Below, in pieces: positions 51,752 to 60,210 of a stretch of 64,000 bases of DNA. A program made the translations under genes and the position numbers. The notes beneath the pieces were generated by a model. The model saw nothing but the letters and a program-made list of their open reading frames with translations, was not told where the DNA came from and did not search any database. Origin of the DNA: Piscinibacter defluvii (GTDB lineage: Bacteria > Pseudomonadota > Gammaproteobacteria > Burkholderiales > Burkholderiaceae_C); NCBI RefSeq assembly GCF_004011805.1, contig NZ_RCHJ01000003.1:62001-126000 (forward strand), given 5' to 3'. Position 1 is the first letter of the stretch, and every line of letters starts with the position of its first letter.

Positions 51752-53143
51752 ATGCACGTCGACCCCAGCATCTTCAAGGCCTACGACATCCGCGGCATCG
51801 TCGGCAAGACCATCGACGAGGCCTTCGCCGAGCACCTCGGCCGCGCCTTCGGCAGCGAGGCCGTCGCGGCGGGCGAAAAGGCCGTGGCGGTCGGCCGGGA
51901 CGGGCGGCTTTCCGGCCCGGGGCTGGCCGCCGCGCTGATCCGCGGCCTGGCGTCGACCGGGCTGGACGTGGTCGACCTCGGTGCCGTCACCACGCCGATG
52001 CTCTACTACGTGGCCGCCACGCGCGGCCGCCACGGCTGCAACAGCGGCATCCAGGTCACCGGCAGCCACAACCCGAAGGACTACAACGGCTTCAAGATGG
52101 TGCTGGCCGGCCGCGCGATCTACGGCGACGCGATCCAGGCGCTGCGCCGGCGCATCGAGGCCGAAGATTACGTGCGGCGGCGCGGCCGCAGCGCGGCAAT
52201 GGACATCGTGCCCGAGTACACGGCACGCATCGCCGGCGACTGCAGGCTCGCGCGGCCGATGAAGATCGTGGTCGATTCCGGCAACGGCATCCCGGGCGCC
52301 TCGGCGCCGGGCGTGCTGCGCGCGCTGGGCTGCGAGGTGGTCGAGCTGTACTCCGAGGTGGACGGCGACTTCCCGAACCACCACCCGGACCCGAGCCGGC
52401 CCGAGAACCTCGCCGACCTGATCCGCGCGGTGAAGGAGAGCGGCGCCGAACTCGGACTGGCCTTCGACGGCGACGGCGACCGGCTCGGCGTGGTCACGGT
52501 CGACGGCCACATCGTCTACCCCGACCGCCAGCTGATGCTGCTGGCCACCGACGTGCTCGCGCGCAACCCGGGCGGCACGGTGATCTTCGACGTGAAGTGC
52601 ACCCAGCGCCTGGCGCCGGCCATCCGCGCCGCCGGCGGCGTGCCGCTGATGTGGAAGACCGGCCACTCGCTGGTGAAGGCCAAGATGAAGGAGACCGGCG
52701 CGCCGATCGCCGGCGAGATGAGCGGCCACATCTTCTTCGGCGAGCGCTGGTACGGCTTCGACGACGCCACCTACACCGCGGCGCGCATGCTGGAGATCCT
52801 CTCGCGCAGCACCGACCCGAGCGCGGTGCTCGACGCGCTGCCCACCAGCCACAGCACGCCCGAGCTGAACGTGCCCTGCGCCGAGGGCGAGCCCCGGCGC
52901 GTGGTCGAGCAGCTGCTGGCGCAGGCGGACTTCCCCGGCGCGCTGGAGGTCGTCACCACCGACGGCCTGCGCGTGGAGTACGCCGACGGCTTCGGCCTGA
53001 TCCGCAGCTCCAACACCACGCCGGTGCTGGTGCTGCGCTTCGAGGGCCACACGCCCGAGGCGCTGGCGCGCATCGAGGCCGACCTGATGGCCGCGCTGCG
53101 GGCCGTCAAGCCCGACGCCCGGTTCGCCGCGGCTGCCCATTGA
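51752..53143 (+). CDS. algC: Phosphomannomutase/phosphoglucomutase
   Basis: A 463-residue alpha-D-phosphohexomutase of AlgC type. FKAYDIRGIVG is the N-terminal signature and QVTGSHNPKDYNG carries the phospho-Ser105. LAFDGDGDRLGVV is the Mg loop, GEMSGHIFFGERW is the sugar-specificity loop, and LIRSSNTTPVLVLRFEG binds phosphate. It makes hexose-1-phosphate for LPS or capsule, in keeping with waaC and waaA immediately after it. A TACAAT at about 51718 is a candidate -10 element. Confidence 0.93.
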   Translation: MHVDPSIFKAYDIRGIVGKTIDEAFAEHLGRAFGSEAVAAGEKAVAVGRDGRLSGPGLAAALIRGLASTGLDVVDLGAVTTPMLYYVAATRGRHGCNSGIQVTGSHNPKDYNGFKMVLAGRAIYGDAIQALRRRIEAEDYVRRRGRSAAMDIVPEYTARIAGDCRLARPMKIVVDSGNGIPGASAPGVLRALGCEVVELYSEVDGDFPNHHPDPSRPENLADLIRAVKESGAELGLAFDGDGDRLGVVTVDGHIVYPDRQLMLLATDVLARNPGGTVIFDVKCTQRLAPAIRAAGGVPLMWKTGHSLVKAKMKETGAPIAGEMSGHIFFGERWYGFDDATYTAARMLEILSRSTDPSAVLDALPTSHSTPELNVPCAEGEPRRVVEQLLAQADFPGALEVVTTDGLRVEYADGFGLIRSSNTTPVLVLRFEGHTPEALARIEADLMAALRAVKPDARFAAAAH

Positions 53144-53156
53144 ACGACGCCGCCAC

Positions 53157-54146
53157 GTGCGTGTCCTGATCGTCAAGCTCTCGTCGCTCGGCGACGTCGT
53201 GCACGCCATGCCGGTGGTGCACGACATCCGCGCGGCCTTTCCCGATGCGGCGATCGACTGGGTGGTCGAGCCGGCCTTCGCGCCGCTGGTGCGGCGCGTC
53301 GAGGGCGTGCGCACGGTGATCGAATGCGCGATGCGGCGCTGGCGCCGCACCTGGTGGAGCGGCACGACCCGCGCCGAGTGGCAGGCCTTCCGCGCACGCC
53401 TGCAGCAGCAGGAGTACGACGCCGTCATCGATCTGCAGGGGCTGACCAAGTCGGCCATCGTCGCGCGGCTGGCGCGTGGCATGCGCTTCGGTCTGGCCAA
53501 CGCCACCGAGGGCTCGAGCTACGAGGCGCCGGCGCGCTGGCTGGTCGACCAGGCGATCCGCATCGAGCCGCGCATCCACGCGATGGACCGCTCGCGTGCG
53601 CTGGTGGCCGCGGTGATCGGCCGCACGCCCGAAGGCCCGCCGGTGTACGGGCTGAAGCCGAGCAAACGCGTGTTCCGCACTGCCCAGCCCACGGTGGCGC
53701 TGGTGCACGGCAGCTCGCGCGGCGACAAGCTCTGGCCGGTGGAGCACTGGGTCGCGCTGGGCAAGCGCCTGATCGGCGCCGACTGGCGCATCGGCCTGCC
53801 GCAAGGCAACGACGAGGAGCAGACACGCGCCGAGCTGATCGCCGCCGGGCTGCAGTACGAGAAGGCCTTCCACGTCGAGGTCTGGCCCAGCCTGTCGCTC
53901 GACGCGGTGCTGGACCGCCTGGCGCTGACCCAGGGCGTGATCGGCGTGGACAGCGGGCTCAGCCACATCGCCGTGGCGCTCGACCTGCCGCACGTGCAGC
54001 TCTACAACCACCCGACCGCCTGGCGCACCGGGCCGCGGCCCGAACATGGCCACCTGCACCAGGTGGCCCTCGAAGGCCGGCCGGTGCCCACGCTCGAGGC
54101 GGTGTGGACGGCGTGGAACAACGTCGTGCGCGCGGCGCATTCATGA
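53157..54146 (+). CDS. waaC: LPS heptosyltransferase I
   Basis: Encodes 329 residues from a GTG at 53157. VLIVKLSSLGDVVHAMPVVHDIR is the GT9 N-terminal signature, VALVHGSSRGDKLWPVEHWV is the sugar-nucleotide region, and GVIGVDSGLSHIAVALDLP is the conserved C-terminal motif. It adds the first heptose to Kdo2-lipid A. The stop overlaps the waaA start (ATGA). Confidence 0.95.
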   Translation: MRVLIVKLSSLGDVVHAMPVVHDIRAAFPDAAIDWVVEPAFAPLVRRVEGVRTVIECAMRRWRRTWWSGTTRAEWQAFRARLQQQEYDAVIDLQGLTKSAIVARLARGMRFGLANATEGSSYEAPARWLVDQAIRIEPRIHAMDRSRALVAAVIGRTPEGPPVYGLKPSKRVFRTAQPTVALVHGSSRGDKLWPVEHWVALGKRLIGADWRIGLPQGNDEEQTRAELIAAGLQYEKAFHVEVWPSLSLDAVLDRLALTQGVIGVDSGLSHIAVALDLPHVQLYNHPTAWRTGPRPEHGHLHQVALEGRPVPTLEAVWTAWNNVVRAAHS

Positions 54147-55453
54147 CGCCCTGGGCGGCGCGCCTGGCCCGCGCGGCCTACTCGACGCTGCTGCGCGTCG
54201 GCACGCCGGCCTATCTGGCGCGGCTCTGGTGGCGCGGGCGCGCCGAGCCGCCTTACCGGCACGCGCTGGCCGAGCGCCTGGCGCACTACGCGGAGCGACC
54301 GAGCTCGGGCTGGCTCTGGCTGCATGCGGTGTCGCTCGGCGAGACCCGCGCCGCCGCGGCGCTGGTGGAGGCGCTGCGCGCGCGCCAGCCGGGCCTGCGC
54401 CTGCTGCTGACACATGGCACCGCCACCGGTCGCGAGGCCGGCGCGGCGCTGCTGCGCGAGGGCGACCGCCAGGCCTGGCTGCCCTTCGACACCCCCGGCG
54501 GCGCGCGGCGCTTCCTGGCCCAGTTCCGCCCGTCGCTGGGCGTGCTGATGGAGACCGAGGTCTGGCCCAACCTGCTGCGCGAGGCGCAGGCGGCCGGCGT
54601 GCCGATGGTGCTGGCCAATGCGCGGCTGTCCGAGCGCAGCGCGCGCAAGGGCGAGCGCCTGGCCGCGCTGATGCAGCCGGCGGCGGCCTCGCTGGCGCTG
54701 GTGCTGGCCCAGACCGAGGACGACGCGCGCCGCCTGCGTGCGGCCGGCGCGCCGCACGTGCAGGTGTGCGGCAACCTGAAGTTCGACCTGACGCCCGACG
54801 CGGCCCTGGTCGAGCGCGGCCGGGCCTGGCGTGCGGCGCTGGGCCGCCCGGTACTGCTGTTCGCCGTCTCGCGCGAGGGCGAGGAGGCGCCGCTGCTGGC
54901 CGCGTGGAGCCGTGCGACGCGGGGCGCCGCGCCGCGGCCGTTGCTGGTGGTCGTGCCGCGCCACCCGCAGCGCTTCGACGAGGTGGCCGTGCTGCTGCAG
55001 TCGGCCGGGCTGCGCATGGCGCGCCGCAGCAGCTGGGCCGACACGCCGCCGCCCGAGGCACTCGCCGCCGACGCCTGGCTGGGCGACTCGATGCGCGAGA
55101 TGCCGCTGTACTACGGCCTCGGCCAGGTGGCGCTGCTGGGCGGCAGCTTCGCGCCGCTGGGCGGGCAGAACCTGATCGAGGCGGCGGCCTGCGGCTGCCC
55201 GGTGGTGATGGGGCCGCACACCTTCAACTTCGCCGAGGCCGCCGAGCTCGCCGCGGCGGCGGGCGCGGCGCAGCGTGTGCCCGACCTCGAGGCCGGCTTG
55301 GCCGCCGCCATGCGCCTGCTGGCCGAGCCGGCGGCGCTGCAGCAGGCCGCCGAGCGCAGCCGCGGCTTCGCGGCCGCGCACCGCGGCGCCGCGGCGCGTA
55401 TCGCCGAGGCGATCGTCGCCTTGCTGCCCGGCCGCCTCACAGCACCTGCCTGA
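54143..55453 (+). CDS. waaA: 3-deoxy-D-manno-octulosonic acid transferase
   Basis: A 436-residue membrane-anchored GT30 enzyme that transfers Kdo to lipid IVA. The catalytic Glu sits in LWLHAVSLGETRAA, and LMETEVWPNLLREAQAAGVP and GNLKFDL are typical. GGSFAPLGGQNLIEAAACGCPV and MGPHTFNFAEAAEL bind the CMP-sugar. It overlaps the 3' end of the convergent IclR gene by 17 bp. Confidence 0.95.
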   Translation: MTPWAARLARAAYSTLLRVGTPAYLARLWWRGRAEPPYRHALAERLAHYAERPSSGWLWLHAVSLGETRAAAALVEALRARQPGLRLLLTHGTATGREAGAALLREGDRQAWLPFDTPGGARRFLAQFRPSLGVLMETEVWPNLLREAQAAGVPMVLANARLSERSARKGERLAALMQPAAASLALVLAQTEDDARRLRAAGAPHVQVCGNLKFDLTPDAALVERGRAWRAALGRPVLLFAVSREGEEAPLLAAWSRATRGAAPRPLLVVVPRHPQRFDEVAVLLQSAGLRMARRSSWADTPPPEALAADAWLGDSMREMPLYYGLGQVALLGGSFAPLGGQNLIEAAACGCPVVMGPHTFNFAEAAELAAAAGAAQRVPDLEAGLAAAMRLLAEPAALQQAAERSRGFAAAHRGAAARIAEAIVALLPGRLTAPA

Positions 55454-56207
55454 GCGACTGCACCGCCTCCTGCAGTGGCGGCAGCAGGCGAGCCACCATC
55501 GACTCGGTGCTCTCGGTCAGCGGCAGCGTGGTGCCGATCGCACCGACACACTGGCCCTTGCGGTTCTTGACCGGCAGCGCGATGCCGCGCAGCCCGGCGT
55601 CGAGCTGCTGCTCCGCGATGCCGTAGCCGAGCGACCGCGCCACGAGCACCGCCTTGCGGAAGCGCGTGCCGCTGGTGATGCCCTGGGCGGTGAAGCTGGT
55701 GAACTCGTGCGCGGCGAGCCACTCGTCCAGCGCCGCGTCGTCGAAGCTGGAGAGGATCGCGAGCCCGGGGGTCACCACGTGCGCAGGCACGCGGGCGCCG
55801 GGCTGGAAGCCGATCGTCACCAGGCGCGGGCTGCCGCTGCGTGCGACGTAGACGATCTCGTGCCCGTCCAGCACGCTCAGGTTGACGGTCTCGCCGGTGG
55901 CGAAGGCGGCGCGCTGGATGAAGGGCTGTGCCAGGCGCGGCAGGCGCGCCGCCTCGAGGTAGCTCTGCCCGAGGCGCAGCACCCGCGGCATGAGCCAGAA
56001 CAGCTTGCCGTCGCTGGCCGCGTAGCCGAAGTGGCACAGGCTGAGCAGGTAACGCCGCGCCGCGGTGCGTGTGATGCCGGCCCGCTTGGCCGCCTCGGCC
56101 GGGGTGAGGCGGGCATGCTCCTCGTCGAAGGCCTCGATCACGCGCAGGCCCTTGCCCAGGCCTTCGATCAGGTCTTTGCGGTCGATCGGGAACACGGTGG
56201 AGGCCAT
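55437..56207 (-). CDS. IclR-family regulator, PcaR/PobR-like
   Basis: A 256-residue regulator. The winged helix is LTPAEAAKRAGITRTAARRYLLSLCHFGYA. The effector domain carries TGETVNLSVLDGHEIVYVARS and ITSGTRFRKAVLVARSLGYGIAEQQLDAGLRGIALPV, typical of PcaR/PcaU. These respond to aromatic acids such as beta-ketoadipate or protocatechuate. It is divergent from livKHMGF, with a strong tandem operator in the gap, so it probably controls that uptake system and itself. Confidence 0.9.
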   Translation of the reverse strand: MASTVFPIDRKDLIEGLGKGLRVIEAFDEEHARLTPAEAAKRAGITRTAARRYLLSLCHFGYAASDGKLFWLMPRVLRLGQSYLEAARLPRLAQPFIQRAAFATGETVNLSVLDGHEIVYVARSGSPRLVTIGFQPGARVPAHVVTPGLAILSSFDDAALDEWLAAHEFTSFTAQGITSGTRFRKAVLVARSLGYGIAEQQLDAGLRGIALPVKNRKGQCVGAIGTTLPLTESTESMVARLLPPLQEAVQSLRQVL

Positions 56208-56230
56208 GCCAGGGGAAACCCGCGATGCGA

Positions 56231-56264
56231 GCGATCATCGTGCAATGTGCGCGATCATCGCGCA
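56231..56264. promoter_or_regulatory. Tandem palindromic IclR operator
   Basis: GCGATCATCG occurs at 56231-56240 and again at 56251-56260, exactly 20 bp apart (two helical turns). The second is the core of TGCGCGATCATCGCGCA, a perfect 17-bp palindrome at 56248-56264. Located between the IclR gene and livK. Confidence 0.8.
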
Positions 56265-56358
56265 GCACGGGTGAGTCCGCCTTGAGGGGCAACCCGCGCC
56301 TGACTATCGTTGCGCCCGTGCCCCGCGGGGCCTTCCCACACCAACAGGAGACCAGCCC

Positions 56359-57498
56359 ATGACCATGCCGACCCTGCGCGCCCTCGCGGTCGCCGCCAGC
56401 CTCGCCGCCGCCGGTGCCGCGCAGGCGCAGATCAAGATTGCCGTGCTGCAGGAGCTCTCCGGCGCCGGCGCGACCGCCGGCACGAACGCGAAGAACGGCG
56501 CGCTGCTGGCCATCAAGGAGATCAACGACGCCGGCGGCATTCTCGGCAAGAAGATCGAGGTGACGGTGTCGGACACGCAGTCCAACCCCGGCGTGGCCAA
56601 GGGCCTGGCGCAGAAGGCGGTGGACGACGACGTGTTCGCGGTGATCGGGCCGACCTTCTCCGGCTCCATCATGGTCAGCATGGCCGAGACGCGGCGTGCC
56701 GAGATCCCCAACTTCACCGGCGGCGAGGCGGCGTCCATCACCCAGCAGGGCAACCCGTACATCTTCCGCACCAGCTTCACGCAGACCACCGCGATGCCCA
56801 AGGTGGCGCGCTACATCGCCAGCAACCTGAAGGCCAAGTCGGTGGCGGTGCTGTACGTCAACAACGACTTCGGCAAGGGCGGGCGCGACTCCTTTGCCAA
56901 GGCCGCGGCGCAGTTCGGGCTCAACGTTGTGGCCGACATCTCCACCGAATCCGGCCAGGTCGACTGGTCGGCGCCGGTGCTCAAGGCCAAGCAGAGCAAT
57001 GCCGACGTGATCTTCGTCTACACCAACGAGGAGGAGTCGGCGCGCGCGCTGCGCGAGCTGCGCAAGCAGGGCGTGACCAAGCCGATCGTCGGCGAGACCA
57101 CGCTGACGGGCCAGAAGGTGATCGAGCTGGCTGGCGACGCGGCCAACGGCGCCGTCGCCCACGTCGGCCTGACGGTGGACGCGCCGAACCCGAACATGCT
57201 CAAGTTCAAGGCCAAGTTCTACGAGGCCTACAAGTACATCTCGGACCACAACGGCATCAAGGGCTACACCGGCGTCTACGTCCTGAAGGCCGGCATCGAG
57301 AAGGTCGGCAAGCTCGACCGCAAGGCCGTCGCGCAGGCGCTGCACGGCCTGAGCATCTCCGCGGCCAAGCACCCCGGCGTGCTGATGGACGTGAGCGTCG
57401 ACGCCAACGGCGACCTGGACCGCGAGAGCTACATCGTCGAGGTCAAGGACGGCCGCCAGGTGGTCAAGGAAGTGCTGCCCGCGCTGGGCAAGAAGTGA
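56359..57498 (+). CDS. livK: Branched-chain amino-acid/aromatic-type ABC substrate-binding protein
   Basis: A 379-residue periplasmic protein. The signal MTMPTLRALAVAASLAAAGA ends near AQAQ, and the mature part opens IKIAVLQELSGAGATAGTNA. The type I periplasmic fold (Peripla_BP_6) shows FAVIGPTFSGSIMVSMAETR and VAVLYVNNDFGKGGRDSF. In this family the ligand may be leucine, urea or an aromatic acid; IclR control favours an aromatic. A decayed relative lies at 33506-33673. Confidence 0.9.
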   Translation: MTMPTLRALAVAASLAAAGAAQAQIKIAVLQELSGAGATAGTNAKNGALLAIKEINDAGGILGKKIEVTVSDTQSNPGVAKGLAQKAVDDDVFAVIGPTFSGSIMVSMAETRRAEIPNFTGGEAASITQQGNPYIFRTSFTQTTAMPKVARYIASNLKAKSVAVLYVNNDFGKGGRDSFAKAAAQFGLNVVADISTESGQVDWSAPVLKAKQSNADVIFVYTNEEESARALRELRKQGVTKPIVGETTLTGQKVIELAGDAANGAVAHVGLTVDAPNPNMLKFKAKFYEAYKYISDHNGIKGYTGVYVLKAGIEKVGKLDRKAVAQALHGLSISAAKHPGVLMDVSVDANGDLDRESYIVEVKDGRQVVKEVLPALGKK

Positions 57499-57508
57499 CG
57501 GACCGGTC

Positions 57509-58384
57509 GTGACCGACTTCCTGCAGCTGTTCGTCTCCGGCATGGCCACCGGGGCGATCTACGGCCTGGCCGCGCTCGGCTTCACGCTGCTGTGGCAAGC
57601 CTCGGGCACGATCAACTTCGCGCAGGGCGAATTCGTCATGCTGCCGGCGTTCATGATGCTCGCCTTCGCGAGCTTCGGCGCGCCGCTGCCGCTGGCCTTC
57701 GTGCTGACCTGCGTCGTCGCGGTGGCCGTGCTCGGCTGGGCCTTCAAGCGCGGCATCGCCGACCCGCTGCTGAAGTTCGGCATGATGCCCATCGTCGTGG
57801 CCACCATCGGCCTGGCGATCGCGCTGCGCAACGGCGTGCGCGCCGGCTACAGCGCCGAGGCGCACCCGTTCCCGAGCCTGTTCGCCGATCAGCTGTTCAA
57901 CGTGGCAGGCGTCACCGTGACGCTGGCCGACGTCGGCACGCTGGTGTTCGCGCTGCTGCTGGTGTTCGGCACCCAGGCCTTCCTGCAGAAGACCGTGACC
58001 GGCCGCGCGATGCAGGCCGTGGCGCAGAACACCGACAGCGCCACGGTGCTCGGCATCGACGTGCCGCGCATGATCTTCTACACCTTCGCGATCAACGCGG
58101 TGCTGGCCTGCGCCGCGGCCCTGCTGGTCACGCCCACCTACCTGGCCAAGTTCGACATGGGCGAGCCGCTGGGCACCAAGGCCTTCTTCGCCGCGATCAT
58201 CGGCGGCTTCAACAACTCGCGCGGTGCGCTGCTGGGCGGGCTGGTGGTCGGCGTCAGCGAGAACCTGGCCGCGGCCTACATCTCGCCGGCCTACAAGGAC
58301 GCGGTGGCGCTGGTCGTCTTCATGCTCGTGATCCTCTTCAAGCCGCAGGGCCTCCTGGGCAAGAAGGTCGAACGCAAGGTCTGA
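57509..58384 (+). CDS. livH: ABC transporter permease LivH
   Basis: Encodes 291 residues from a GTG at 57509. About eight hydrophobic helices are visible, with MATGAIYGLAALGFTLLWQA and NFAQGEFVMLPAFMML typical of LivH. The EAA-like loop lies around TGRAMQAVAQNTDSATVLGI. It is 10 bp after livK and 10 bp before livM, in one operon. Confidence 0.92.
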   Translation: MTDFLQLFVSGMATGAIYGLAALGFTLLWQASGTINFAQGEFVMLPAFMMLAFASFGAPLPLAFVLTCVVAVAVLGWAFKRGIADPLLKFGMMPIVVATIGLAIALRNGVRAGYSAEAHPFPSLFADQLFNVAGVTVTLADVGTLVFALLLVFGTQAFLQKTVTGRAMQAVAQNTDSATVLGIDVPRMIFYTFAINAVLACAAALLVTPTYLAKFDMGEPLGTKAFFAAIIGGFNNSRGALLGGLVVGVSENLAAAYISPAYKDAVALVVFMLVILFKPQGLLGKKVERKV

Positions 58385-58394
58385 GGCGGGCACG

Positions 58395-59381
58395 ATGAAC
58401 AAGATCTCCCTGCTCGTCGGCCTCGTGCTCGCCGCGGTGCTGCTCGCCGTGCCGCCGTTCCTCAAGAGCTACGGCATCTACCTGTTCAGCTACTGGCTGG
58501 TGTTCGTGATCGCCACCATGGGACTGAACCTGACGGTCGGCTACGCCGGCCAGAAGAGCCTGGGCCACGCGGCCTTCTTCGGCATCGGCGCCTACACGGT
58601 GGCGATCCTGCTGAAAGCCGGCATCAGCTTCTGGATCGGGCTGCCGGTGGCGATGCTCGGCTGCTTCGTCGTCGGGCTGGCGCTGGGCTTCCCGGCGCTG
58701 CGCGTTCAGACCATCTACCTCGCGTTCGCCACGCTCGGCTTCAACACCGCGGTGTGGCTGGTGCTGCGCAACGAGGAGTGGCTCACGGGCGGCACCTTCG
58801 GCATCAACAACATCGCGCGCCCGTCGCTGTTCGGCCTGAGCCTGGACGGCAACCTGGCCTACTACTACTTCGTGCTCGGCACCACGGTGGTCGTCGGCGC
58901 GCTGCAGTGGGGCCTGCTGCGCTCGCCCTGGGGCAAGGCCTTCACCGCGCTGCGCGACAACCCGATCCGGGCCGAGAGCCTGGGCGTGAACGTGCAGGCC
59001 TACACGCTGCTGTCGTTCGCGATCGGTGCGGTCTATGCCGGCGTGGCCGGCGCGCTGTTCGCGCCGCTGGTGCAGTTCATCGAGCCGGCACCGTTCACGG
59101 TGGGGGCGTCGATCATGATGTACCTGATGGTGGTGGTCGGCGGGCCGGGTTACTTCTTCGGGCCGGTGCTGGGCTCGGCGGTGGGCGTGCTGCTGCCCGA
59201 GTGGCTGCGCTTCGCGCAGGCCTGGTACCTGGCGATCTTCGGCGTGGCGGTGATCCTGCTGATGCTTTGGCTGCCGGACGGGCTGCTGTCCATCCCCGAC
59301 AAGTTGCGCGCCAGGCGCCTGGCGCGCGAGGCCTCGGCGGCGCGCGCCGCGGCGGCCGCGCGCGTGGGAGCGGCCTCGTGA
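58395..59381 (+). CDS. livM: ABC transporter permease LivM
   Basis: A 328-residue inner-membrane permease with about ten helices. GLNLTVGYAGQKSLGHAAFFGIGAYTVAIL is the family hallmark and SPWGKAFTALRDNPIRAESLGVN the cytoplasmic loop that contacts the ATPases. The C-terminal tail is Ala/Arg-rich. Its stop overlaps the GTG of the bridging micro-ORF in element copy B, which then leads into livG. Confidence 0.93.
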   Translation: MNKISLLVGLVLAAVLLAVPPFLKSYGIYLFSYWLVFVIATMGLNLTVGYAGQKSLGHAAFFGIGAYTVAILLKAGISFWIGLPVAMLGCFVVGLALGFPALRVQTIYLAFATLGFNTAVWLVLRNEEWLTGGTFGINNIARPSLFGLSLDGNLAYYYFVLGTTVVVGALQWGLLRSPWGKAFTALRDNPIRAESLGVNVQAYTLLSFAIGAVYAGVAGALFAPLVQFIEPAPFTVGASIMMYLMVVVGGPGYFFGPVLGSAVGVLLPEWLRFAQAWYLAIFGVAVILLMLWLPDGLLSIPDKLRARRLAREASAARAAAAARVGAAS

Positions 59382-59467
59382 CGGCCGAGCGCTGGGCCGC
59401 TCCCAAGCCGGCCGGCATCCCCTTGGGGGATCGGCCGATGTACTCATCGGACGAGGGGCTGGCATGA
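59378..59467 (+). CDS. Bridging micro-ORF inside repeat element B (29 codons)
   Basis: A 29-codon frame starts with a GTG that overlaps the livM stop (GTGA) and ends with a TGA that overlaps the livG start (ATGA). The peptide contains AAPKPAGIPLGDRP and Y-S-S-D-E-G, matching the other copy at 10544-10660 with six replacements in the 27 shared codons. Translation through it would couple livM to livG. Confidence 0.35.
   Translation: MTAERWAAPKPAGIPLGDRPMYSSDEGLA
59384..59466 (+). repeat. Dispersed 83-bp intercistronic hairpin element, copy B
   Basis: Begins two bases after the livM stop and ends with the livG ATG. The hairpin CCGATG-TACT-CATCGG differs from copy A (CCGACG-TACC-CGTCGG) by a C-G to T-A pair exchange that keeps the stem. 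GAGGGG, five bases before the ATG, is the likely ribosome binding site. Liv genes are otherwise tightly packed here, so the element looks inserted. Confidence 0.85.
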
Positions 59468-60207
59468 ATGCCCTGCTGAAGGTCACGGACCTGAGGAAGT
59501 CGTACGGCGCCATCCGTGCCGTCGATGGCGTCTCGTTCGAGGTGATGCCGGGCGAGATCTTCGGCGTCATCGGGCCCAACGGCTCGGGCAAGACGACCAT
59601 GTTCAATTCGGTGCTCGGCCAGATCACGCCCGAGTCCGGCCGCATCGAACTCAACGGCACCGACATCACCGGCCAGTCGCCGATGGAGCTGAACCGGCTG
59701 GGCGTCGGCCGCACCTTCCAGACCCTGCAGGTGTTCGGCAAGATGAGCGTGCGCGACAACCTGCTCGTCGCCGCGCAGGAGCACCAGGGCTCGATGTGGA
59801 GCCGCATGTTCGCGCCGCCGGATTCCGGGCTCGGCGCCAAGGCCGACGCGCTGATCGACCAGTTCCGCATCCGCCACGTGGCCGACAAGAAGGCCGGCGA
59901 GCTGAGCTACGGCCAGCAGAAGCTGGTGGACATCGCGATGGCCTTCATGAGCGAGCCCGACCTGGTGCTGCTCGACGAGCCCTGCGCCGGCGTCAACCCG
60001 AGCCTCGTGGGCGGCATCAGCAGCCTGCTGAAGGAGCTGAACCGCGGCCGCAAGGGCTCGTTCATCGTGATCGAGCACAACATGGACTTCGTGATGGACC
60101 TGTGCCACCGCATCATGGTGATGGTCGAAGGCACGGTGATGGCGATCGGCACGCCGGCGGAGATCCGCGCCAACAAGCAGGTGCTGGACGCCTACCTGGG
60201 CAACTGA
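59464..60207 (+). CDS. livG: ABC transporter ATP-binding protein LivG
   Basis: A 247-residue ATPase. Walker A is GPNGSGKTTMF, the signature LSYGQQKLVDIAMAF and Walker B DLVLLDEPCAGVNP, followed by the H-loop IEHNMDFVMDL. The BCA_ABC_TP_C-like tail VMAIGTPAEIRANKQVLDAY is typical of LivG. Its start codon is the last triplet of repeat element copy B. LivF follows 3 bp later. Confidence 0.95.
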   Translation: MNALLKVTDLRKSYGAIRAVDGVSFEVMPGEIFGVIGPNGSGKTTMFNSVLGQITPESGRIELNGTDITGQSPMELNRLGVGRTFQTLQVFGKMSVRDNLLVAAQEHQGSMWSRMFAPPDSGLGAKADALIDQFRIRHVADKKAGELSYGQQKLVDIAMAFMSEPDLVLLDEPCAGVNPSLVGGISSLLKELNRGRKGSFIVIEHNMDFVMDLCHRIMVMVEGTVMAIGTPAEIRANKQVLDAYLGN

Positions 60208-60210
60208 ACC

